Assembly (NCBI GenBank): GCA_002405615.1
Contig: DHMD01000051.1
Location: forward strand, 14,363-49,880
DNA length: 35,518 nt
Direction of reading: 5' to 3'
Source of the DNA: Christensenella sp. UBA4651
Lineage (GTDB): Bacteria > Bacillota > Clostridia > Christensenellales > UBA1242
The notes under the pieces: generated by a model
What the model saw: only the letters and a program-made list of their open reading frames with translations
Databases searched by the model: none
Told to the model about the DNA's origin: nothing
In this document: positions 1 through 7,133 of the stretch, one piece after another
Layout of the letters: every line of letters begins with the position of its first letter
Numbering within the stretch: position 1 is the stretch's first letter
Made by a program: the position numbers and the translations under genes

Positions 1-519
1 GTGGTCAGCAAAAACCTGCCCTTTGAAGTAATCCCAGGAGCAAGTGCTGTGCCGACCGCATTAGTTGGTAGCGGACTAAATACCCAAAATTTCGTTTTTG
101 GAGGGTTCTTGCCTGATAAGAAAACGGATAGAGTGAACCTGCTCAACAAATTTGCCGCCGCCGAATGCACTATCATTCTGTACTCCGCTGACCACGATTT
201 GACCAAGGATTTGGCTGATTGCGCTAGCGTGTTGGGGCATAGGCGAGTAGTCGTTGCCAACGATTTGACCAAAAAATTCGAAACCTATTACCGAGGTTTT
301 CTCGACCAAATAAAAATTGATAACCCTCGTGGCGAATTTGTCATCTTGATTGAGGGCAAAGCTGCCATTAGCGGACTAAACGACCTAACTGTCGAGGAGC
401 ATATCCAGCATTATATTGACGCAGGGGTAGGGCGAATGGAAGCACTCAAACTTGTGGCGAAAGACCGTGGCGTCAGCAAAAGCGTAATCTACGCCCAAGC
501 CCAAGAAAACAAAGCGTAA
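1..519 (+). CDS. rsmI: 16S rRNA 2'-O-ribose C1402 methyltransferase RsmI, 3' part only
   Basis: RsmI uses S-adenosylmethionine to methylate the ribose of C1402 in 16S rRNA, near the ribosomal P site. The visible 172 codons match the C-terminal 60 percent of the family: VIPGASAVPTAL, a phenylalanine-rich FVFGGFLP segment, the ELTK-like DLTKKFE followed by YYRG, and PRGEFVILIEG. The family is about 280 residues long, so the 5' end lies outside the window and base 1 is not the true start. One variation stands out: the usual ESPHR-type segment reads YSADHDL. The stop is TAA, and a bidirectional hairpin terminator follows at 571. The tail ends in a basic helix (RMEALKLVAKDRGVSKSVIY), which is normal for RsmI. 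Confidence 0.9.
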   Translation: MVSKNLPFEVIPGASAVPTALVGSGLNTQNFVFGGFLPDKKTDRVNLLNKFAAAECTIILYSADHDLTKDLADCASVLGHRRVVVANDLTKKFETYYRGFLDQIKIDNPRGEFVILIEGKAAISGLNDLTVEEHIQHYIDAGVGRMEALKLVAKDRGVSKSVIYAQAQENKA

Positions 520-570
520 AAATGAACCTAAAAATAGTTAAAAATTAGATAGAAATTCAAAATAAACAAG

Positions 571-599
571 AAAAAAGTGCATTTTTTGCACTTTTTTCT
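571..599. terminator. Bidirectional terminator between rsmI and yhaN
   Basis: A perfect 12-bp stem, GAAAAAAGTGCA (571-582) with TGCACTTTTTTC (588-599), encloses a five-T loop. T-rich sequence follows on both strands, so it can end both of the converging genes. Confidence 0.85.
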
Positions 600-615
600 T
601 GTTTTTTACTTGACT

Positions 616-2874
616 TTATGCTCGGCTGCTGTGGCACGCAAGGTAAACTACTTGTACTTCGCTACTCAACTCGTGTACCAATTCCATAGCGTTTTTCATC
701 TTTTTGTCATCGAGGTTGTAGAATGGGTCGTCCAAAATCAGTGGCGGCATATCGCCGTCAAATAGAACCTTGACGAGAGCCAGTCGCAAACATAATTCAA
801 TTACATCACGGATACCTTGACTAAAATATTTGGTGTCCTTTTTTGCCCCTTGTGTCTCAATCAGTACATTGAGGTCGGTGTCAATCGATACGCCGTCAAA
901 TTTCTCGCCCAACAGTTTGTCAGAAAATTCTCCAAAGGCACCACAGAGTGGGGCAAGGTACTTGCTAGTCAAATTGTCCTTTGCCTCTAATAGCATTTCT
1001 CTGGTCAACTTGATAATTTCCCACCTCTCATTTGCTTCAGCCAACTGCTCGTCGAGTTCCGCCACTTTGTTTGTGTAAAATTCCAAAGTGTCAGCCGACC
1101 TTGATAGAGAATAGATTTGCGACTTGATTTTGTTTTGCTGTTCCGCAAATTCGTCTTTGCGACTTTCTTGCTCCACAATTTGCTTTCGCAAAACATCGGT
1201 ATCCATATTGACCGAGGCATTAGATTCCTCGTCCTCAGGAATTTGTTGCTTATCTCTAAACTCCTCAATCTTCTTTTGCTTGTCTTCAATATCCTTGCTC
1301 GCAAAAGCCAACTCCCTGCATTTGCCCGTCAAATCGTGATAACACTGCGTAAAATCATCAGTTTTGTCAAAATATGTCGCATAGTACTCGGTCAAAACAT
1401 CGTGATTTTTTTGCACTTCCTTGATTAACTCGTCTTTTTGCTCTGCAATTTGCTCGCCGTTCTGCTGTAATTCAGCCAGTTGCTGCTTCTTGTACCTAAT
1501 ATTGTAAATTGCGTCCTCAAAGTGGCTCGCATCTTCGCCGTATTTGGTTACGAATCTTTCCAACCGCTCAATTAAATCATTCCGTTCTCCAACAGGGTAG
1601 TACCCAACTACATTAATTAGGTTTTCTGGTTTTTTGAGAATGTGGTATAGCCCAACTCCGATAGCTACTAGCCCTACGACAAGCCCCGCAATTCCGATAA
1701 TCAGCCTAGATTGTACAAAGCCAAAAATTACTGCCAAAACAAGTATAATTCCGCCCAAAGCCGCCGCAATTATCCCAGATGGCTTGGTGCTCTTTGGCTT
1801 CTGATTGATTGCCTTGATACCGTCCTCGTCTGGCATACTCCTGAGGCGTTTGAGGAGGTCGCTAGCGTGTGTTAGCTCCTCATCAGTAGGCACTCCCACC
1901 GCAAAATACCCTTTGAGTTCAGCCATTTTTTGCGATTGGCTATTGGTCTCAAAAGTCTCTAACTTGAGCCTCAACTGCTCGTATTTTCGCTGAATTTCAT
2001 CTAGTCTAATTAGGTCATCTTTGGTAGGCGGGGTAGCCCCAAAAGATTGCAGAATTTCGGCGTGCTTTTGCTTTGCCTTTTCATAATCTTGCACCAAATT
2101 TTGATAGTACTCACGCATACCTTGTTTTGCCTTTTGCTCGTTTATTCTGTCTTGTGTTTCACGCAAAACCTTGATTTGTTGCTCAATAATTTCAGATTGT
2201 GTGTTTATTTCCGTCATTTTTTGCGACAAAACTTTGATTTCTTGGGCAGCGGCGCTCGCTTCGGCGATTTTCTGCCTTGCGTCCACTTGTTCCATTTCGA
2301 GGTTGTATATCTTGCCACCCTTGCCTTTGAGTAGGCGATAACTGGTCTGTTTTTCTAGCAGTTTTTTGTCTACCGCACTCAATTCAAAATTTGAGTCGTT
2401 TTGCAGCAGTTTGCCGAGCCGAGCCTTGATACTCTCGTTGCTAGCCGTACTAAATACGCCTTGTTCCACAAAAGTCGAACGCATAAAAGTATCCGCATTG
2501 ATACCCAACTTGTTCTCTACAAAATTTTCGTCCTCAATTTCTTGGTTGGTTTTTAGGTCGTAGAATTTGACCTTGTCCTTTGACTTTGTTTCCCCGAAAG
2601 TACGCTCCACACGATAGGGTAGTCCATCGAGAGTAAATTCTAGCCAGCCTCCGAAACTGCCGCCTTGCCAAGGGGTGTATTTCGCCCTCTCGTTTTGGTC
2701 AAGGTCGTGTTTTGTGGTGCTAGGCAGACCAAACAACATCGACTTGATAAAACTAGCAAAAGTACTCTTGCCCCAGCCATTTTCCTGCAAAATGATATTC
2801 AAACCATTGTTAAAATCGTAACTAAACTCGTGCAGTTTGCCGTAGTTCTGTACATAACAACGCAGCAATTTCAT
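616..2874 (-). CDS. yhaN: YhaN/SbcC-like ATPase with central membrane hairpin
   Basis: This 752-residue SMC/Rad50-type ATPase should partner the YhaO nuclease encoded directly upstream. The N-terminal head has LNIILQENGWGKSTF (residues 25-39), a Walker A loop in which the usual first glycine is glutamate. The C-terminal head has the signature-like YFSQGIRDVIELCLRLAL (683-700), Walker B PLILDDPFYNLDD (711-723) and a closing histidine switch (ACHSS). Long charged helices at about 190-320 and 440-620 are predicted coiled coils. Instead of a Rad50 zinc hook (CxxC), the middle holds two hydrophobic helices, about 367-386 and 390-412, with a very short turn, so the tip of the coil is probably anchored in the membrane. 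The ATG shares one base with the yhaO stop (TGATG), implying translational coupling. The DNA-repair role is inferred from the family. Confidence 0.85.
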   Translation of the reverse strand: MKLLRCYVQNYGKLHEFSYDFNNGLNIILQENGWGKSTFASFIKSMLFGLPSTTKHDLDQNERAKYTPWQGGSFGGWLEFTLDGLPYRVERTFGETKSKDKVKFYDLKTNQEIEDENFVENKLGINADTFMRSTFVEQGVFSTASNESIKARLGKLLQNDSNFELSAVDKKLLEKQTSYRLLKGKGGKIYNLEMEQVDARQKIAEASAAAQEIKVLSQKMTEINTQSEIIEQQIKVLRETQDRINEQKAKQGMREYYQNLVQDYEKAKQKHAEILQSFGATPPTKDDLIRLDEIQRKYEQLRLKLETFETNSQSQKMAELKGYFAVGVPTDEELTHASDLLKRLRSMPDEDGIKAINQKPKSTKPSGIIAAALGGIILVLAVIFGFVQSRLIIGIAGLVVGLVAIGVGLYHILKKPENLINVVGYYPVGERNDLIERLERFVTKYGEDASHFEDAIYNIRYKKQQLAELQQNGEQIAEQKDELIKEVQKNHDVLTEYYATYFDKTDDFTQCYHDLTGKCRELAFASKDIEDKQKKIEEFRDKQQIPEDEESNASVNMDTDVLRKQIVEQESRKDEFAEQQNKIKSQIYSLSRSADTLEFYTNKVAELDEQLAEANERWEIIKLTREMLLEAKDNLTSKYLAPLCGAFGEFSDKLLGEKFDGVSIDTDLNVLIETQGAKKDTKYFSQGIRDVIELCLRLALVKVLFDGDMPPLILDDPFYNLDDKKMKNAMELVHELSSEVQVVYLACHSSRA

Positions 2875-3950
2875 CAGTCCACCTCCTCGCCATTTAGTGC
2901 TTTTAGCCCGAGCATAATGACCTCGTTTTGCTTCTCTACTGGCAAACTACTGTTTCGCACCGTACGCACAAATTCACCCGCCAGCGATACATCTTTTTCT
3001 AACGCTTCCAAATCAAGCTTTGGCTGCGTCTTGTCCTTGTAGGTAAAATAATAGAACTTGCTCTGTGCGTCCATAGTCGCCATATTTAGGTATTTGTGCG
3101 TGCCTTCGTCATATTCGCCGACAAAAATCACCCGAACAAAATCTTTCGCTGGAATGGGGGAGAGCTTCTCCGCCACCATTTGCATTAAATCTTGCGTTGT
3201 GCGACAATTTGTAATGTCGACCTCGACTTCGTGTAACTCACGCTTTCCAAAAGGCACAAATTCAATACTCATTCCAGACGGCTCTAAATCTAGTACCACA
3301 AAGCCCTTTTTGCCACACTCATCAAAGCCACGCCCCTCCAAGCACCCCGAATATGCATAAGTGCAACGGGCATCAATTTTGCCTGTGCGGTATGAGTGGA
3401 TATGCCCCAAAGCCAGATAATCGATATTTTTATTCTTTAATGCGTCAAAATTAACCGTATCTGGGGTCGTATAATCGTTACCGTGAGTTTCGCCTCCGTG
3501 CAGCATAACAATGTTAAATTCTTGCGGATCAAGGCTCAATTTATCATACAACTGCTTGTTGTTTTCGCCCAAAATCGCCCCAGTCAAAATTGCTCCGTTT
3601 AGGTTATAACTCGTCCAGTCATTCCCAAATGTATGCAAGTTAGTTGGCAAATCTGCTCCGTCTAGTAGCAAACTATCCTCATCGTGGTTGCCGCATAAGT
3701 AGTAAAAATCAATGCTATTGTGGCTATTCACAATGTCTAATAGAATATTGCGAGTCTTGACATCGGCATACGAGGTGTCGAGCAGGTCGCCCGCAATCAA
3801 AATACTATTAATATTGTTATTTTGCGCATAGTTTACCATATCCCCAAAGGTTTTGAGCAATTCTTCTTTCCTTTGGTTCGACTGCTCCATAGAGAGGTGA
3901 GTACGCATACTCGCCCCCAAATGTATGTCTGCACAATGAATAATTTTCAT
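2874..3950 (-). CDS. yhaO: YhaO/SbcD-type metallophosphoesterase (DNA repair exonuclease)
   Basis: The 358 residues carry all the calcineurin-like phosphoesterase motifs in order: IIHCADIHLGA (DxH), LIAGDLLD (GD), YLCGNHDED (GNHD), VMLHGGETHGN and LALGHIHSY (GHxH). These bind two metal ions, usually manganese, and cleave phosphodiester bonds; the closest families are YhaO and SbcD/Mre11. The gene lies between tetR (3 bases upstream) and yhaN (1-base overlap), so the nuclease and its ATPase are co-expressed. The ribosome site AAGGAGA lies over the end of tetR, 7-8 bases before the ATG. Substrate and repair pathway cannot be read from the sequence. Confidence 0.88.
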   Translation of the reverse strand: MKIIHCADIHLGASMRTHLSMEQSNQRKEELLKTFGDMVNYAQNNNINSILIAGDLLDTSYADVKTRNILLDIVNSHNSIDFYYLCGNHDEDSLLLDGADLPTNLHTFGNDWTSYNLNGAILTGAILGENNKQLYDKLSLDPQEFNIVMLHGGETHGNDYTTPDTVNFDALKNKNIDYLALGHIHSYRTGKIDARCTYAYSGCLEGRGFDECGKKGFVVLDLEPSGMSIEFVPFGKRELHEVEVDITNCRTTQDLMQMVAEKLSPIPAKDFVRVIFVGEYDEGTHKYLNMATMDAQSKFYYFTYKDKTQPKLDLEALEKDVSLAGEFVRTVRNSSLPVEKQNEVIMLGLKALNGEEVD

Positions 3951-3953
3951 TGA

Positions 3954-4589
3954 TTAGTCTCCTTTTCCAATGTGGTCTTGTAATCTCAAAATCGACAGTG
4001 TTACCACTAGGTCAATTTTCTTCTGCAATGATTCACGCTCCTCGGATAGAGTCGTGCGGTTGATACCAATGTTAATCAGCGAGCAAATCATTATGCTAAA
4101 AAGTATCTCTCTGCGTATCGCAATTTCCTCTTTGATTTGCGGGGTAACATCAATCCCCATAGATTCTACTCTCTCAACTAGCAAAGTATTGAGTTTGTAA
4201 CTAAATTGGTCAAAGGTTTCTGCAATAATGTCTGGTACGCCCAAAGTCAAATTGTTGCTAATCTTTTCAAAAAATGAATGCTCAAATGAACTAAGGTGAG
4301 TGAGGTAATCAAACACCTGCATCACGATAGTTTGAATATCTTGTGAACAGGAATAAATATTGAGCAAATCTTGCTCCAACCTATCGGTGTAACTCTTTAC
4401 ACTGGTCAAAAAAGCGTCCTCTTTGTCGCTAAAATATAGGTAAAAACTACCACGGGAAATATCTGCCTCATCAGCAAGTTCTTTCACCGAAATGTCAGAA
4501 TATTCACGAGTCGCAAATTGCCTCGTCATCGCTTTGACAATCGAATTTTTGCGGTCTGTTTTTAACTTTTCAAATTGTTGTGTTGGCAT
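3954..4589 (-). CDS. TetR-family transcriptional regulator
   Basis: The protein has 211 residues with a typical TetR N-terminal helix-turn-helix: ISVKELADEADISRGSFYLYFSDKEDAF, at about residues 33-60. The rest is an all-helical ligand/dimer domain of no recognisable subfamily. The start is firm: AAGGAGG lies six bases before the ATG. It is the first gene of tetR-yhaO-yhaN. A 15-bp imperfect palindrome (4635-4649) sits between the -35 and -10 of the operon promoter, so the protein probably represses its own operon. A ligand-responsive TetR protein in front of a DNA-repair nuclease pair suggests induction by a small molecule or stress signal, but the ligand is unknown. Confidence 0.85.
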   Translation of the reverse strand: MPTQQFEKLKTDRKNSIVKAMTRQFATREYSDISVKELADEADISRGSFYLYFSDKEDAFLTSVKSYTDRLEQDLLNIYSCSQDIQTIVMQVFDYLTHLSSFEHSFFEKISNNLTLGVPDIIAETFDQFSYKLNTLLVERVESMGIDVTPQIKEEIAIRREILFSIMICSLINIGINRTTLSEERESLQKKIDLVVTLSILRLQDHIGKGD

Positions 4590-4620
4590 TGTATCCTCCT
4601 TAAATAGTAATTATAGAAAA

Positions 4621-4649
4621 ATTATACCAAATTTTTGACACCGTGTCTA
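4621..4649 (-). promoter_or_regulatory. tetR-yhaO-yhaN promoter with overlapping operator
   Basis: Reading the minus strand, TAGACA (4649-4644), a 17-base spacer and TATAAT (4626-4621) form a near-consensus sigma-A promoter. The palindrome TAGACACGGTGTCAA (4649-4635) overlaps the -35 and runs into the spacer. Its arms are GACAC and GTGTC around one central base, with one further outer pair matching. Its place and size fit a TetR operator for autorepression. That binding is inferred. Confidence 0.75.
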
Positions 4650-4697
4650 GTGTTTTGTGCCTTTTTCTCTGCGGCTCTGTTATGTTGTATTGTAAAC

Positions 4698-4724
4698 AAA
4701 AAACCTACCCCGAGTAGGGGTAGG
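4698..4724 (-). terminator. ndk terminator
   Basis: On the minus strand CCTACCCC, a five-base loop and GGGGTAGG are followed by six T. This is a textbook intrinsic terminator, 26 bases after the ndk stop. Confidence 0.92.
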
Positions 4725-4749
4725 CAGTAATTAAAATAAAGGATAGAAA

Positions 4750-5154
4750 TTACTTAAAGAAACGCTTGATTTCGATTTCCGCAGTTTCTGGTGCATCACT
4801 ACCGTGGATAAGGTTCTCACGGTCGTTGCAAGAGTAGTCGCCACGAATTGTCCCAGCAGGTGCGTCCAAATACTTTGTAGGCCCCATAAAGTTACGCATA
4901 CCTTTGATAACATGCTCGCCCTCAACAATCATACCTACAACAGGGCCACTGGTCATATATTCCTCAACCTCAGGGTAAAAAGGACGGTCAGTAATGTGAG
5001 CGTAATGCTCCGCACACAACTCCTTTGTCAATGTAAACATCTTCAAATCAACGATTTTGAACCCCTTTTTCTCAATACGCCCAATAATTTCGCCAATCAA
5101 CCCTCTACGGACAGCGTCTGGCTTGAGCATTATATAAGTTCTCTCTAATTCCAT
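4750..5154 (-). CDS. ndk: Nucleoside diphosphate kinase
   Basis: Ndk moves the gamma-phosphate of ATP to other NDPs through a phosphohistidine, balancing NTP and dNTP pools. The 134 residues show the family hallmarks: ERTYIMLKPDAVRRGLIGEI at the N terminus, then FMGPTKYLDAPAGTIRGDY and NLIHGSDAPETAEIEI, where the histidine of IHGSD is the active-site residue. Length is normal. I place the start at the ATG at 5154, which gives the usual family N terminus and has GTGAGG about seven bases upstream. An in-frame ATG at 5187 would add 11 residues but lies at or before the predicted transcription start. The gene is single, with its own promoter and terminator. Confidence 0.95.
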   Translation of the reverse strand: MELERTYIMLKPDAVRRGLIGEIIGRIEKKGFKIVDLKMFTLTKELCAEHYAHITDRPFYPEVEEYMTSGPVVGMIVEGEHVIKGMRNFMGPTKYLDAPAGTIRGDYSCNDRENLIHGSDAPETAEIEIKRFFK

Positions 5155-5187
5155 AATAACCTCACAAATAATAAAATTAATGCACAT

Positions 5188-5216
5188 AGTTTACCATAAA
5201 CAGTTTTTACTGTCAA
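5188..5216 (-). promoter_or_regulatory. ndk promoter
   Basis: On the minus strand TTGACA (5216-5211) is a perfect -35, followed after 17 bases by TAAACT (5193-5188). The transcript would begin near 5181, downstream of the alternative ATG at 5187, which supports 5154 as the ndk start. Confidence 0.8.
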
Positions 5217-5221
5217 TAATT

Positions 5222-5280
5222 TGACGCAAATTCTCTCCACTAGGGGCTACGAAGCAGTGGACAGGAAGACAAGAGGAGAA
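5222..5280 (+). repeat. Degenerate half-copy of a dispersed palindromic repeat
   Basis: This stretch aligns, with small gaps, to the right half of the element at 34279-34423 and its flank. Shared blocks in the same order are TGACGC, ATTC, CTCCA, GGCTA, GGAA, GACA and AGGA. It has its own TCCACT/AGTGGA inverted pair. It fills most of the space between ndk and glyS and encodes nothing convincing. Confidence 0.55.
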
Positions 5281-5386
5281 AAATTCTTTACCCAAAAAAG
5301 TAAACAAGCCTGCCTACGAACTCAAAACAAAAAGCCCGTTCCTCTCTTTTATTTTACCCGCATAGTCAACATTTCAGTCAAACTAC

Positions 5387-5415
5387 TTGCAATATGCCGC
5401 AAAATAGGGTATAAT
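5387..5415 (+). promoter_or_regulatory. glyS promoter
   Basis: TTGCAA (5387-5392), a 17-base spacer and TATAAT (5410-5415) form a good sigma-A promoter. The predicted leader is only about 23 bases, leaving no room for a T-box; none of the T-box conserved bases were found here or before aspS and cysS. Confidence 0.85.
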
Positions 5416-5444
5416 ATCCCCATAATTTTAGGAGATAATCGGAT

Positions 5445-6851
5445 ATGAAAGAAGATTTGACAATGACAGATTTGGTCGCTTTGTGCAAAAATAGAGGTTT
5501 CGTTTTTGCCAGCAGCGAAATTTACGGCGGACTCAGCAACTCTTGGGACTACGGCCCATTAGGTGTTGAATTAAAGAATAATTTAAAGGCCGCTTGGTGG
5601 AAGCGATTTGTGCAAGAAGAACCTCACAATGTGGGGCTAGATAGCGCTATCATTATGAACCCCAAAGTTTGGAAAGCCAGCGGACACCTTGACGGTTTTA
5701 GCGACCCACTCATCGACTGCAAGAATTGTAAGACTCGCCACCGTGCCGACAAACTCATCGAGGAGTGGCTATATAACAAGGAATTGAAGGGCGAAAGGGT
5801 CGAGGTTGGCAGTGTAGAGGCTATGAGCGATGACGAATTGCAGGCTTTTATTGCCGACAACAAAATCGTTTGCCCAAATTGTGGCAAGTGTGATTTTACC
5901 CCAATTCGCAAGTTTAACCTAATGTTCAAGACCTTTATCGGTGTAACAGAGGACAATGTAAACACAGTTTACTTGCGTCCCGAAACTGCTGGTGGTATTT
6001 TCGTTAATTTCAAGAATGTGCAGCGTGCTACCCGCAGCAAAATGCCAATGGGTGTTTGCCAAATCGGTAAAGCTTTCCGTAACGAAATCACCCCAGGTAA
6101 TTTTATCTTCCGTATGCGTGAGTTCGAGCAAATGGAAATGGAGTTTTTCTGCCACCCTAGCACCGCTCAATCTTGGCACGAGTACTACCGCAAGGAATGC
6201 TATAATTTCTTGTTGAGTTTGGGAATTAACGCCGATATGTTGCGTTTGAGAGACCACAGTCCTGAGGAATTGTGTTTCTATTCCGCCGCAACAACAGACA
6301 TTGAGTTCAAGTTCCCATTTGGCTGGGGTGAGTTGTGGGGAATTGCCAACCGTACAAATTACGACCTAACCCAGCACCAAACAGTGAGTGGGGAAGATAT
6401 GAGTTATACCGACCCATTTACCAACGAAAATTATATCCCTTATGTGGTTGAGCCAAGTGTCGGCGTAGACAGAATGTTTTTGGCAGTGTTGTGCAGTGCT
6501 TATCGTGAGGAGAAACTTGCTGATGATGACACTCGTGTAGTGCTAGGTTTTGACCCGAAAATCGCACCTATCAAGGTAGCGGTGTTGCCGTTGAGCAAGA
6601 AATTGGAGGAGTCAGCTTATGACCTCTACAAGCGTCTAAATAGCAAATTCCGTTGCGAGTTCGATGTAACTGGTTCTATTGGTAAGCGTTACCGCCGTCA
6701 AGACGAAATCGGTACTCCATACTGCGTAACAGTCGACTTTGACACCGCAAACGACAACTGCGTAACAGTCCGCAACCGTGATACAATGGAGCAGGAGCGT
6801 ATCAATATAAACGACCTTGACTCATACCTTTTTGACAAAATTTATAAATAA
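5445..6851 (+). CDS. glyS: Glycyl-tRNA synthetase, homodimeric type
   Basis: This class II synthetase charges tRNA-Gly with glycine. At 468 residues in one chain it is the alpha2 type, not the alpha2beta2 GlyQ/GlyS pair. Visible motifs are GFVFASSEIYGGLSNSWDYG at the N terminus, the cysteine pairs CKNCKTRH and CPNCGKC (likely zinc ligands), motif 2 around GKAFRNEITP with FRMREFEQMEMEFF, and motif 3 PSVGVDRMFLAVL. The anticodon-binding domain follows from about residue 370 (KIAPIKVAVLPLSKK). AGGAGA lies nine bases before the ATG. It is transcribed alone, between its promoter at 5387 and a strong terminator. The short name glyS follows common use; some call this form glyQS. Confidence 0.96.
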   Translation: MKEDLTMTDLVALCKNRGFVFASSEIYGGLSNSWDYGPLGVELKNNLKAAWWKRFVQEEPHNVGLDSAIIMNPKVWKASGHLDGFSDPLIDCKNCKTRHRADKLIEEWLYNKELKGERVEVGSVEAMSDDELQAFIADNKIVCPNCGKCDFTPIRKFNLMFKTFIGVTEDNVNTVYLRPETAGGIFVNFKNVQRATRSKMPMGVCQIGKAFRNEITPGNFIFRMREFEQMEMEFFCHPSTAQSWHEYYRKECYNFLLSLGINADMLRLRDHSPEELCFYSAATTDIEFKFPFGWGELWGIANRTNYDLTQHQTVSGEDMSYTDPFTNENYIPYVVEPSVGVDRMFLAVLCSAYREEKLADDDTRVVLGFDPKIAPIKVAVLPLSKKLEESAYDLYKRLNSKFRCEFDVTGSIGKRYRRQDEIGTPYCVTVDFDTANDNCVTVRNRDTMEQERININDLDSYLFDKIYK

Positions 6852-6878
6852 TTAAAAAAATCAAAAACAACAAAACTA

Positions 6879-6914
6879 AAAAGTGCTCGTTAATTTTACG
6901 AGCACTTTTTTATT
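6879..6914 (+). terminator. glyS terminator
   Basis: AAAAGTGCTCGT (6879-6890) pairs perfectly with ACGAGCACTTTT (6898-6909), and more T follow. This is a strong intrinsic terminator. Confidence 0.92.
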
Positions 6915-7052
6915 TTTACTTTTATATAAAGTTTGCAACAAAAAAATAAAATTAATATTCTTTCACTAGCCTAAAACACACAAATGTGCATAACTTTTTG
7001 AAAATTTTGTGGAAAAAACTGGAAAAATGATGAATTTTTTACATAAAATCGC

Positions 7053-7082
7053 TTGACAAATTCGCTGGGGGGGGGGTATGCT
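7053..7082 (+). promoter_or_regulatory. Sugar-operon promoter with a G10 tract in its spacer
   Basis: TTGACA (7053-7058) is a perfect -35, and TATGCT (7077-7082) is an acceptable -10. The 18 bases between them end in ten consecutive G (7067-7076). Losing one G gives the optimal 17-base spacing; gaining G weakens the promoter. Slippage in such a tract is how several known phase-variable promoters work, for example porA of Neisseria. The gene controlled is an NDP-sugar and glycosyltransferase operon, a typical target for this kind of switching. That this tract varies is inferred from a single sequence. Confidence 0.7.
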
Positions 7083-7133
7083 TATTTGCGAATACATTTA
7101 TTGTAAAAATTTCTTAGGTGGTAAAGTATAGTT

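Noticed and set aside
5155..5187. Longer N terminus for Ndk
   Set aside because: The ATG at 5187 lies at or before the predicted transcript start, and the added residues do not fit the family.
5281..5386. T-box riboswitch before glyS
   Set aside because: The T-box sequence (TGGNACCGCG) is absent and the promoter lies only 30 bases before the start codon; aspS and cysS also lack it.
5221..5448. 75-codon open frame before glyS
   Set aside because: It spans the glyS promoter and the repeat remnant, has no ribosome site and resembles no protein.
6985..7016. Two DnaA-box-like 9-mers (TTATGCACA and TTTTCCACA on the minus strand) in AT-rich DNA
   Set aside because: Only two boxes, no dnaA or dnaN nearby; chance matches are expected in such sequence.
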